Below are positions 54,510 to 64,000 of a stretch of 64,000 nt of DNA, piece after piece. The translations under genes and the position numbers were made by a program. Each line of letters starts with the position of its first letter. Position 1 is the first letter of the stretch. The notes beneath the pieces were generated by a model. That model saw only the letters and a list, made by a program, of their open reading frames with translations, ran no database searches and was not told the origin of the DNA. This DNA comes from Haliclona indistincta (lineage: Eukaryota > Porifera > Demospongiae > Haplosclerida > Chalinidae): contig OZ024786.1 of NCBI GenBank assembly GCA_964017065.1, positions 6,825,047 through 6,889,046 on the forward strand, written 5' to 3'.

Positions 54510-54959
54510 TCTTGGGAATTATGTAAGGCTGGACAATACATGGCAGTATAGTACCTAAATAAATTTTTCCAAAATATTGCGATAATTATTACTAAATACC
54601 TACTAAATATTAAAAACTTTTTTAAATGTTTCAATTTACATTATAGTGATTATACACAAAAACACAATCAGAATACATGTGCTTACAAGTTCATTGCAAA
54701 AAAGTCAGCTACTTTCTACTTGAGGGTTCATACTAGCACACAGTGGTGTAACTATCTGAGTGCTGGTTGCTCGTGGCTTTCTTATTTCATTGCCTGGGTC
54801 ACCTCAGCAAGCAGCTTTGCGTGGTGATTGTGCAAGTGGGACAGCAGGTTTGGTATGTGTTGCCGTTCTTTGTTGCATAGCTTTTTCTACAAACAAAACC
54901 AACAACTTAAGTACACACACACAACAAGGAAAAAAATCAACAGGCAAAGTAGGTAGTAC
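54510..54959. other. No recognised gene
   Basis: AT-rich; one 69-codon frame at 54760 without motif. Nothing else was seen. Confidence 0.4.
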
Positions 54960-57900
54960 AAGTTCCTAGTATAGAGAGAGCATTTCCACACTGGATGCCT
55001 GCTGACAGGCGCTGTCTCAAATATTGTTGCCTTTAAGTTACTGGGTGATTCTCCTTCCAAGGCCTTTCACGTAAGATTCTGTGGTGGGGACCAAAACACC
55101 TGTCAATTCGATCGAGATCAGAATAAAAATTGACTTATTTGTGAATTATTATGGTACATTGTGTTTAACTCCATTCTTACCTTGTTCTAAGCATTCAGCT
55201 GTTTTACACTGTAGTTGATGGAGTAATGACTAGTTGTGATTTAACATTCAAAGTATAAGTAGTGATGGTTGTAGTTTATAGATGATGTGGCTTTATGTCT
55301 AGTTTTTATAGTGACAGATATTGAGCCAATGTTAGTAGACAACTCTTAGCCTGTCCTAGATAGATATGTGCCATTGTTAGTATTTAAATCAAGTAATTAT
55401 TTCTTTTTGGTAGTTTTTATTATTATTTAACTATTTCTTTATCTTATTTTCTTTTCTCTTTTCATTATGTTTTTTTTCTACATCTTAGTGCTACTTTACA
55501 CTATACTAATCCTCTTCAAAATATGTAATTTTTTCATTAATTTTACTAGCTAGGACTTGTTTTCTAAACTTTTTTGTATTAGTAAAGAGTATTGTCAAAA
55601 TTAGTTTTTTTTAATTTTGTTTGTCATTTGTCAGTTCTTGTGCTTCTTTTTTTGCCCATTTTCCCAATTTTACATTTTGTTTCAAATTTTTTTGATAAGG
55701 ATCAATTTTTACTTATAATTATGTCAAAAGTTTGTTTGTACTTTCGTTAATGTAATTGACTTTCTTGTTCCGTGCTAAGACATCTGAAACATTAATTATT
55801 TTGTAATTTTCAAAATTTTAAATTTCATCGAAACAATCTTGACTCAAGTTATCGATAATCTGTCTAAGCTGCTGATATATTGTTTACTACTGGAGCTCTT
55901 GTTAGCAACTTTTGATCAACATTTGACCTTATTAAAATAAGATTGGTAATAAAAATTAATTTTCATCATTGAGTTTATTGGTGTTTAAACACAATTCTAT
56001 GCTTACCAAGATACACCATACCAATGCTTCTTATTCCAATTTCCAACCCATTCGATGATCTTTAGATGGCTCTTGTTACAAACTTTATTCAACATTTGAT
56101 CTTACGAAGAGAAAATAGTTTGATCATACATTACCAAGTTCATGAGTGTTCTTGATGAATGGAGACCATTGTGCATAAGAGAAAGCAACAGACTAAAAAA
56201 GATGTCTAAAGACCAGCGACGGCATCGTTGAACTATTTGTTGTCAAATCTTTTGAATGTCAGTACGAAACAAGGTTATCTTTCATGCTTATTAGCTTTTC
56301 TTCATTACGTTTAGCAATGGAATGCTAATGTAACAAATGTCTTATTTACGATCTGTGATGAACCACCATCCACGACAGTATGACTACACTACGATGAACA
56401 TGTTCCACTTCAGTCACTGTGCAGTTTCATATCAGTCGATAGCTGCAAAATACCTGGTTGGAATTACATGATTATGTTGTGAAAGATATATACTTATCGG
56501 CTCTTTATTACTGACTTGTTATAATCTCTCATTATCAACCATTCAACTTCTCTATCAGATCTTTACTCTTCGAAATTGTTGATTGTTTACAAAACTTATG
56601 GCTCCACGTGTTTCTAATGATAATTTAATTATTATTTTACTTGTAAACTTTCAAATCACTTTATTTTGTTCAGTAAGTGCTCTTTTACATCATTGTTGTT
56701 TGGAAAACAATTTTTTTCTTGGTATTAATTATTAATATTATACTATCTTGATTTGTATTGAACACAAAGATTTATTTCTGAATGAATTGTACTGTTCTGT
56801 TTTACTATTTCGAATAATTAGCTGTTCTCTTATATTCAGTATCATTATTCCTTATTCTTATCAATCATTTGTATTTTAATGTGAACACGTAAAGCTTGTC
56901 TTCATTAACATCTGACAATTGTTATGTATATTACTGACTTGTTATAATCTCTCATTATCAACCATTCAACTTCTCTATCAGATCTTTACTCTTAGAAATT
57001 GTTGATTGTTTGCAAAAATTATGTCTCCACGTGTTTCTAATGATAATTTAATTATTGTTTTACATTCAAACACTTCATTTTGTTCAGTAAGTGCTCTTTT
57101 ACATCATTGTTGTTCGGAAAACATTTTTTTCTTGTTACCTTTTCTTTTTATTAATATTATACTATCTTTAAAACAAAGATTTATTTCTGAATGAATTGTA
57201 CTGTTCTGTTTTACTATTTCAAATAATTGTTGTTCTCTTATATTCAGTATCATTATTCCTTATTCTGATTAATTCTTTTTTATTTTAATGTGAACACGTA
57301 AAGCTTGTCTTCATTAACATCTGACAATTGTGATATTATGATTTTTATTTTGACGTGCAACTTGTATGATTTGCAATTTGTTTTTGCAACTTGTTTGCAA
57401 GTAGACGGGCAGTAGTAAGATGTGACGTGGTATCAGGCATTTGGGAGAACAGCTACATGCGAATAGCAAATCGATGCAGTTGATTTTTTTTATTTTGATG
57501 TACTACTTGTTTGCAAGTTGTTTTTAAATAAGTTTACTGAATAGCTATGAGTATGTCATTGATTATGGTAGAAATATTTTGAGCTGAGCTAGCTAGTTGA
57601 ATCACCTCACCTATAGCTCTTTTAGCGAAGCTCTCGCTCACGCCTGAGACACTATGACCCCTGAGTGTATTACTACACTCAGAGGTATGACTGTACTTTA
57701 ATGTGAACATGTAAAGCTTGTCTTCATTATTAGCACTTAATGACAATTGTGAATTTGTGATGTATATATATATTTTATTTTGACTTGTTACTTGTTTAAA
57801 AGTTGTTATAAATAAGTTCATTTTAAATCACTGAATAGCTATGAATATGTCATTGATTATGGTAGAAATATTTTGAGCAAAGCTAGCTGTTGAATAACCT
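54960..57900 (-). repeat. Large dispersed repeat, copy 3
   Basis: The longest-matching partner of 45735-48400, in the same orientation. It includes the VPSTESFVKDFG-type end (near 55080, degraded), the TTTTACACTGTAGTTGATGG motif, the block GTTTAAACACAATTCTATGC, two tandem copies of the TACTGACTTGTTATAATCTC block (about 56507 and 56933) and, at 57610-57690, the exon segment GVSESFAKRAIG with a GTGAGG donor on the minus strand. Confidence 0.85.
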
Positions 57901-58328
57901 CACCTATAAGTCGCTAACAAACCGCTCGCTCTGACCTCAGCGATGACACATTAGTCTATTTACTACTGTGTCGCTGTCGCTGCCAGTTGTGCATGACCTT
58001 TTCAATTTTATGATCTCATTGTCACGTGATACAGTGTCCGTATAATACAATATTAATTTTACCTGGTGGGAGGAGAGGGAAACTGTATGCCGATGGTGTC
58101 GTGGCTCAAGAAGTCACTCACAGGTATAAGATAGTGTCAACAGAATGTTATATCTTAGTTAATTTACTTGGTCCGGTTTCAAATGCTGGAGTAGGAGAGA
58201 TTGAATGGTGCAGATCCTGGTATTGATGTGTAGGCAAGTGTCTTGGTAATATTGATGAAGTTGATTCATGTAGAAAAATGCTTACATAGTGAGCTGGTAG
58301 TAGTGTTTACTACATAGCCAATGCTCAT
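57901..58328. other. No recognised gene
   Basis: A 66-codon plus-strand frame at 58026 (GGRRGKLYADGVVAQEVTHR) looks mildly coding but has no recognised family and no clear splice sites. A tandem CATATGGATCATGTCC pair occurs at about 58347-58380. Confidence 0.35.
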
Positions 58329-58600
58329 GTGTCGTATGTAGCATCATATGGATCATGTCCCATCATATGGATCATGTCCCTGGCGTTTCCATTATAGAGC
58401 TTTTCTTTAGCTGCATGTACTGCAGCTTTGGTGAATGCAGAAACCTTACGAGGCTGGTAAAAACAAAACAAAATAAAGACGGGCAAAGACACGAGGTACT
58501 TACCAGTTTTGGAGGCAAAATACCATTTTCACCAAGGAGAAATCAATGGCTGCGATGTGTTTTCCGAGCGAACTTTGCTTTTGCCGTCTTACACAGAGGG
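58329..58600 (-). CDS. Possible minus-strand exons, unrecognised
   Basis: A segment ending GENGILPPKL meets GTAAGT near 58503, and after a TTTGTTTTTACCAG acceptor a second segment reads PRKVSAFTKAAVHAAKEKLY and ends HDPYDATYDT then TGA. The splice sites are good, but the frame of the first segment is not continuous upstream. It may belong to the gene at 58730-59532 or be independent. Confidence 0.3.
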
Positions 58601-58729
58601 TGCACTCATTAGTAGCTCACATCTTCAGCCCTTTGCTCACACAGGCCTTGTCTTCTAGTATAGTTATCTTTAAGCTACACTGCTCCAGATTGTAGGCCTA
58701 TAGGATAGAATAAGACAAAACAACTTACA

Positions 58730-59532
58730 TCACTCCTTGGCCCAGCCCACGACATTGTACGACTGAGAGAACCTGGTCATGCTGTCTGCTGAATAAAGCT
58801 GTTCGCAAACTATGATGTAGAAACTGTTCACCAGAATGTCGCCATTATCAGCTACAACGATGAAGTCCAGGTCTTTTTGAGGCTCCGTACTGTAATCTGC
58901 CTTAATGTGAATCGTATAAAGCACTGCACAATACCAACACTATAATTATTCCAATGCTAAAGGTCAGACCCAGGACACTTACTGCTCTACCCCAAAAAAT
59001 GATCCAGAATTTTGTAACTATTTGAGTGATGTATTATTATGATGTTCTTATACTGTGTATATAGCTGCAAAGTGACATTTTAGATAATAATAATAAGAGT
59101 AAAGCCAAATAAAGAGAAAACAAAAATAAATAATTGTGATAAGACCAGGATAAGACTGTGATAATTCTTTATAATTCATCAATGTAACGTAATAACTCAG
59201 CAATGATATTAAAATTTTATGTACATGTATCATGTACATGTTTTTTATAAAAATGAATACGTATTCTTTGTCGTGTATGCATGATGCCTCCAATTATAGC
59301 GCTGTGCATGATGCCTCTGATTATAGCGCTATGTATGTGGTCGACAGCATTGTACAATTAAAACCATTGTTGATCGCGATAGTATACCTCTGTATGGTTC
59401 CAAAGTGAAGTTGCATGTAAGCAGAAAACCACATCTAAGAGTTTCCAAACCTTGCTTGAATCTATCCCTAGTCATGCTATTGTAAAAGTTGACAATCACA
59501 TTCTCAACTTCATTCAGCTTATTTGGATCATC
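58730..59532 (-). CDS. Unrecognised gene, at least two exons
   Basis: Exon 59532-59388 (acceptor TTTGCTGTAG) encodes DDPNKLNEVENVIVNFYNSM followed by TRDRFKQGLETLRCGFLLTC, and ends in phase 1 at GTATAC. Exon 58923-58730 (acceptor TATTGTGCAG) continues in phase with VLYTIHIKADYSTEPQKDLD, then FIVVADNGDILVNSFYIIVC and ends FSQSYNVVGWAKE, TGA. The matching phases and balanced composition make it a credible host gene. Earlier exons must lie upstream, perhaps beyond the BEL/Pao element inserted there. No domain is recognised. Confidence 0.5.
58924..59387 (-). other. Intron of the unrecognised minus-strand gene
   Basis: AT-rich, with a repeated GCATGATGCCTC motif (59279-59310). No coding signal was recognised. 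Confidence 0.4.
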
Positions 59533-59968
59533 CTACAGCAAACCATTGAGAGTCCAGATGGATAAAGTGATATCTATTACATAACAAGAATGAGTGTAAC
59601 TTTGACCCAACTGACTACACAATCAGGAAACTTCAAGCATTTATAAAAGTGCTTAAAGCACAAGCAAAAGCACTTAGCCAAATTGTCATGTACATGTACA
59701 TTTATGACAGTTCTTCCTTGTGCTCCTGTTTCAATTTTTATCTTTGGGAAACATTACAGGCTTACAGCTATTATACCTGTGAAATACTCTATTCGGCAAT
59801 TGTCGCCCTGGCGATCTCGATTCTCATGGATACAGTTACTCAGTTGGAGACCATAATTGTATCACATGTTCTAATGGTTGATAATATCAAATTCGAATAA
59901 TAAAATGATCAAGGGTTAACAATACAGAAAATAATAACTAGCTAGTTCAGAGTTCAGAGTTCATGACA
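59533..59968 (-). mobile_element. Putative start of the BEL/Pao 3' LTR and flank
   Basis: On the minus strand, 36 nt after the pol stop, the purine run TTGGGGAGGA (59969-59978) is followed by TGTCATGAAC. This fits a polypurine tract and LTR start (TG). The LTR end cannot be placed, because the 5' LTR lies outside the window and no second copy exists to compare. A short tandem, ACTCTGA, follows the start. Confidence 0.5.
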
Positions 59969-60003
59969 TCCTCCCCAAGTTGACTGTAAACGAATGTTTG
60001 TTG

Positions 60004-63000
60004 TCAATAATCATCTGCGCACCTCTCTCGTACGAGCATTCTCGCTTGAATGGAAGCTTGTCTCTGGGGTGGCTTCGGTCGAGTACACGTAGCTGTATTG
60101 GAATTATCTTGAGAGTCATTAGCATTACCGTTTGAGGTCGAAACTGAAGCATCATCGCTTGAGGCAGAAGTACTTGTCTCTTGAGATCTGGTACTTGACG
60201 TTTTGGAGTTTGAGTGAGGGGGTTCACTGTGAATCTCGAGTGGATACAATTTTTGTAGAGGGCGTTGCAGTATGGTGGGTGATCCGCTTGACGAAGCAAC
60301 TCTCACTACAGCTCCGCGAGCGATACCATCTCTACCTACAATCAAACTTTGAATTCTAGCAAGTTTCCAGCAACCTCTTGGCAAGTCTTCATCGTGGACC
60401 ACAACGATGTCTCCAGGAGTAGCAGATCTGTTGGATTGCTGTTTGTCCTGTTGACGATGACTGTCTCTTAAGTTGAGAAGGTACTCATGACTCCACCTTT
60501 TCCAAAAGTGATTGATGGTGCTGTTGAGATGTTTGACTCTTCGGTGTATTGACTCAGGTGATAGCTCAAAATCTTCATCATCCTCTAATCCGAGACAGGT
60601 CAGATGATCGGGTAGGCTCAACAGTCTGCGTCCTACAAGTAGGTGCGAGGGAGTCAAAGGTTGTTCGAAGTCATCAGGATGAACATAAGAAAGTGGTCGG
60701 CTGTTGATGATAGCTTCAATCTCTGTGATGGCAGTATGCATCTCGTCGTACGATAACCTTGCCTTTCCAACAACCTTTCGCAAGCATCTCTTGGTAGATT
60801 GGATCATTCGCTCGAAGAGTCCGCCCCACCAGGGAGCTTTCTCAAGGTTGAAGCTCCACTCGATGCCATTAACACGGAAGTACTTTTGAGTGTCAGGGTG
60901 CTCACCAATTGATTTCAGCGTCTTAGCTGCACTTTTAAACGTCTTGGCGTTATCGGAAACAAATCTCTGCGGAATGCCTCTCCTCGCGGCAAACCTCTTC
61001 ACACAGTTAAGGAAGGTAGTGGCCGTCATGTTGAGAACAATCTCCAGATGCACTGCACGGGAAACGCAACAAGTGAATAAGCAGATCCAGATTTTCTGAG
61101 ATGATTCCTTTATTCGAACGAACATTGGTCCTGCGAAATCAACTCCTGTAAATGTGAAGGGATGAGACTCTGTGACCCGAAAATCAGGCAGCGGTGGTTG
61201 TCTTGAAGTATGGTAAGGTCTACCTTCAAATCTCTTACACGTGACACACTTGTGGATAACCATCCTGACAACGCTTCTTCCGCATATTATCCAGAACTTG
61301 GAGCGAACCTCTGTCAGCGTCTCTCGTACTCCATTGTGCTGGACTCGAATGTGCGCTTCTCGGATCAACAGTCTAGTGAGATGGTGTGTCTTGCTCAGCA
61401 GGATCGGGTGTTTTGCGGCATAGGGCAGGTCAGCGTTCTGTAGTCTTCCACCGCATCTCCACAACTTCCGCTCATCCAAGAACAGACCAAATTCCTTCTT
61501 CAACATGGGAAATTTCTTCTCCTCCGCTGACGTCTTTTGTGCTTCCTGGATCCAAATTTCTTCGGCCTTCACTAAGTCCGCACCTGTCAGTTCTGGTGAA
61601 TCGACTTTTCTCTGGAGGATTTGTATGAACTTGAGTACAAGGGCGGTGACCCGATAGAGTTTAGTCGAAGAGCTAAATCGGTCACACTCGATAACACACT
61701 CAAGGTCTGTAGTCGCTTGGGTCAAGAGTACATGGGAGGGGATTGGTTTGTCTCTTGTCTTCAGTTCCACCATACAGTGGTCAGGAATCCCTTCTGGTTC
61801 TAAGACATGATGGTTAAAGGAACTGAGCCACTCTGGTCCATTTCTCCATCGCTTACTGAGTGACAGGTCTGTTGGTCCAAGTCCTCTAGATGGAATGTCA
61901 GCTGGGTTTTCCTTTCCTGGACAATGACTCCATGACTGAGGTGGTACCAGTCGGCGTACTTCATCAACTCTGTGTTGCACAAAGGGCTTCCAATCCTTCT
62001 CTACCCCTTTAATCCAGCATAAGGCAACTTGAGAGTCAGTGAAACAAACTTGAGACAATATCTCACAAACAGGAGTAAGACTCTTTGCAGTATCAGTGAT
62101 CAGCCGAGCAAGTAGTACAGTGGCCATGAGCTCTAAGCGAGGAATGCTCTGAACCTTCAATGGGGCGACTCGGGTTTTGGAAACGACGAACGCTGGTTCT
62201 GTCTTGAGATCTGATTCTTCAGCAATGTAGACAACAGCTGCATATGCATTACCTGAGGCGTCACAAAACCCATATAGATGGGCTGATTTCACAGGATTTC
62301 CACTAAAATAATGTCTCGGGAGGATCAGTGGTTTGTTCTGACGTAGTACTCCAATGAGTTTCCTCCATTTGGACAGTAGCTGTCCGACTAGTGGTTGATC
62401 CCATCCTTTCATTTCCTTGAAGATCTCTTGCATGAATACTTTAAACAAGATAGTGACTGGTGCCAGATAACCCAATGGGTCATATATCTGACCAATAACA
62501 CTCACAACCTTCCTCTTCGTAGGCTCAATCTGAGAAGCTGACTCTGCTAAGTGGCTGAGGTCGAAGACCAACTGGTCGCTCTTTACGTCCCAGCGCACTC
62601 CGAGGACCTTGTGCTCTCCTGGTCGGCTTTCAGCGTCAGTCGGAATGGTAATCTCTGCGAAGGATTCTTCAGTAGCCTGAACGGTCGAAGGAGGAGATGG
62701 CTCTGGGTTAGGGTGGGTCAAAGAACGTTCCCTAATATCTATCTGCTCCTGCAAGTTACATGAGCTCGACACAAACTTTCTGAGGTTAAACGAGCCTTGT
62801 CGCAGTATTTCCTTAGCATCAACATAGAGTTGAAAGGCCTCAGCATCAGTGTTGGCACCAGTTACAATGTCGTCCACATACATAGAGCGACTCAAGGACT
62901 CAACTAGGGTTGGGTTGGACAAGCTATATGACCTTAAGTGATGCTGTAACGTAGCATTCAGTAGGAAGGGGCTAGATGATACACCAAAAACTACCCTCGT

Positions 63001-63999
63001 GAATCTCAATGTAATGGGGTTGATATCACCATCAAAGGGTCTATCCGTCCAGAGAAAACGCAAGGCATCACGGTCATTGGGGTTGACTGAAACCATCAGG
63101 AAGGCTTTCTCAATATCAGCAACCAACGGTACTGGGTAGGCTCGAAATCTCAGCAATAATTCATTGATTCTTTGGTCAAATTTAGGGCCCACATGCAAAC
63201 AGTCATTGAGAGAAGTACCAGAGGATTTGGAGGAGGCATCGTACACAACCCTCACCTTAGTAGTATCTTTGTCCTTACGGATGACTGCATGGTGGGGCAG
63301 ATAATGGACAGTCCCGTCGACTTGCTTTCCATCCACCTTTTCGACAATTCCATCTCGCAGTTGAGAACGGATGATGGAGTCGTACTCTTGAAGGATCTCT
63401 GGTGTCTGTTTCAATCGTCGTAGTAATCCGGTGAGCCTTCTCCGACTGAGTTCGTAGTTGGTCGGCAGTGGGTCATGAAATTCGCGCCATGGCAGCGACA
63501 CTTCGTAACGATTGTCTCTCATCTTGACTGCATTGGTGAATTGGTCCATCACGGGATGCTCTGTTTCCTCCGACGTGATTCCCAACGACTCTAGCTCCCA
63601 GAATTTTTTCAGAGTTGTGTCCAACATCTTGTTACTTATCTCGCCGTCAACACGAAGGGTATGGGTCGTGATGAGGTTGACAGTGGACTCCTGGGACGAG
63701 ACGAGGTCAGTTGGGCCAGTGAGAACCCATCCTAGAGAAGTGTTGATTCCGACAGGTCCTTCAGAGTCCTTGCCACGCAATATTTCACCTGTGACAAAGC
63801 GCCAGTAGAAGTCGGATCCTATCAGCATGTCAATTCCATGGTTCTCTACCGTGGGGTTGTCAGCTAAGTCCAGTCCACAGAGGTGAGGGTAGACTTCCAA
63901 GCACCTTTCAAGTGGTTGCTCTGTTAGAGGCTCACAGATTCGCGGTACGACGAATAAGTTCACATCGATGTGTTCTCCACTCTTGGTTTGTACCTGCAC
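60004..63999 (-). CDS. pol: BEL/Pao retrotransposon pol polyprotein, intact, 5' end outside the window
   Basis: A 1331-codon open frame runs to the window edge without interruption. Order, with residues counted from the edge: retropepsin-type region (about 1-130, HGIDMLIGSDFYW), reverse transcriptase (about 210-450, VRVVYDASSKSSGTSLNDCL and YVDDIVTG near 373), Pao RNase H (LYGFCDASGNAYAAVVYI near 579, PRLELMA near 623, FTDSQVALCWI), H2C2 integrase finger (HNGVRETL near 891, CVTCKRF), integrase core (FTGVDFAGP, FVSDNAKTF, WWGGLFERM supplying D, D, E) and the C-terminal DUF5641-like region (GDIVVVHDEDLPRGCWKLAR). All catalytic motifs are intact. Gag, the protease start and the 5' LTR would lie beyond 64000. 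The tail is Ser/Thr-rich and ends RERCADDY. Confidence 0.95.
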   Translation of the reverse strand: MQVQTKSGEHIDVNLFVVPRICEPLTEQPLERCLEVYPHLCGLDLADNPTVENHGIDMLIGSDFYWRFVTGEILRGKDSEGPVGINTSLGWVLTGPTDLVSSQESTVNLITTHTLRVDGEISNKMLDTTLKKFWELESLGITSEETEHPVMDQFTNAVKMRDNRYEVSLPWREFHDPLPTNYELSRRRLTGLLRRLKQTPEILQEYDSIIRSQLRDGIVEKVDGKQVDGTVHYLPHHAVIRKDKDTTKVRVVYDASSKSSGTSLNDCLHVGPKFDQRINELLLRFRAYPVPLVADIEKAFLMVSVNPNDRDALRFLWTDRPFDGDINPITLRFTRVVFGVSSSPFLLNATLQHHLRSYSLSNPTLVESLSRSMYVDDIVTGANTDAEAFQLYVDAKEILRQGSFNLRKFVSSSCNLQEQIDIRERSLTHPNPEPSPPSTVQATEESFAEITIPTDAESRPGEHKVLGVRWDVKSDQLVFDLSHLAESASQIEPTKRKVVSVIGQIYDPLGYLAPVTILFKVFMQEIFKEMKGWDQPLVGQLLSKWRKLIGVLRQNKPLILPRHYFSGNPVKSAHLYGFCDASGNAYAAVVYIAEESDLKTEPAFVVSKTRVAPLKVQSIPRLELMATVLLARLITDTAKSLTPVCEILSQVCFTDSQVALCWIKGVEKDWKPFVQHRVDEVRRLVPPQSWSHCPGKENPADIPSRGLGPTDLSLSKRWRNGPEWLSSFNHHVLEPEGIPDHCMVELKTRDKPIPSHVLLTQATTDLECVIECDRFSSSTKLYRVTALVLKFIQILQRKVDSPELTGADLVKAEEIWIQEAQKTSAEEKKFPMLKKEFGLFLDERKLWRCGGRLQNADLPYAAKHPILLSKTHHLTRLLIREAHIRVQHNGVRETLTEVRSKFWIICGRSVVRMVIHKCVTCKRFEGRPYHTSRQPPLPDFRVTESHPFTFTGVDFAGPMFVRIKESSQKIWICLFTCCVSRAVHLEIVLNMTATTFLNCVKRFAARRGIPQRFVSDNAKTFKSAAKTLKSIGEHPDTQKYFRVNGIEWSFNLEKAPWWGGLFERMIQSTKRCLRKVVGKARLSYDEMHTAITEIEAIINSRPLSYVHPDDFEQPLTPSHLLVGRRLLSLPDHLTCLGLEDDEDFELSPESIHRRVKHLNSTINHFWKRWSHEYLLNLRDSHRQQDKQQSNRSATPGDIVVVHDEDLPRGCWKLARIQSLIVGRDGIARGAVVRVASSSGSPTILQRPLQKLYPLEIHSEPPHSNSKTSSTRSQETSTSASSDDASVSTSNGNANDSQDNSNTATCTRPKPPQRQASIQARMLVRERCADDY

Positions 64000-64000
64000 T

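Noticed and set aside
60132..63808. Several plus-strand open frames of 60-100 codons
   Set aside because: Antisense shadows of the BEL/Pao pol frame, without motifs.
1..64000. tRNA or rRNA genes
   Set aside because: No cloverleaf with a GGTTCGAATCC-type B box and no rRNA-like sequence was found by eye; isolated GGTTCGA matches (for example 41937) lack the rest.

Overview
The window looks like nuclear DNA of an early-branching marine animal, most likely a demosponge. This is inferred from compact GT-AG genes with introns of roughly 30-400 nt, a receptor tyrosine phosphatase built from Ig and FN3 modules, CpG-related decay, BEN/OTU/SAMD3-like repeat families, and many small inverted-repeat elements next to BEL/Pao, Ty3/gypsy, DIRS-like and THAP-DDE transposons. 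No bacterial operon or plasmid feature was seen, and no rRNA or tRNA was recognised. No database search was possible; all family names come from motifs read by eye.

Layout. 1-1033: nothing firmly recognised. 1034-13374: two tandem copies of a 6.15-kb block, each with a BEN-like gene, a GA-rich tract, an unknown multi-exon gene, a SAMD3-like exon fragment, an OTU-protease gene and a SAMD3-like gene. Each copy has different genes broken: BEN is intact only in copy B (7215-8258); OTU is intact only in copy A. The SAMD3-like tail continues past copy B to 14192. 14.4-20 kb: MITEs, a third OTU fragment between direct repeats, hairpins and coding scraps. 20.2-24 kb: first copy (inverted) of a 3-4 kb dispersed repeat whose other copies lie at 45.7-48.4 and 55-57.9 kb. 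24.4-29.5 kb: a DIRS-like gag, a nested TTAA element and other foldback elements.

30331-35406 is a receptor-type tyrosine phosphatase with an Ig domain on the cytoplasmic side of the membrane segment, plus several disabling lesions. 36.8-37.9 kb holds foldback DNA including a perfect 159-bp inverted repeat. 39.6-43 kb holds a LINE fragment and a convergent YqaJ-nuclease / THAP-DDE transposase pair (ISL2EU-like). 43.9-44.3 kb is a kinase-like exon.

48652-53132 (minus strand) is the most unusual locus: a plausible first exon followed by about nine tandem copies of a bHLH-coding terminal exon. The array is interrupted by a 2410-bp THAP-DDE element with 250-bp terminal repeats and a 2-bp AT target duplication. 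54.1 kb holds a gypsy RT fragment. 58.7-59.5 kb holds two phase-matched exons of an unknown minus-strand gene. 60004-63999 is the open pol of a BEL/Pao retrotransposon that continues beyond the window edge.
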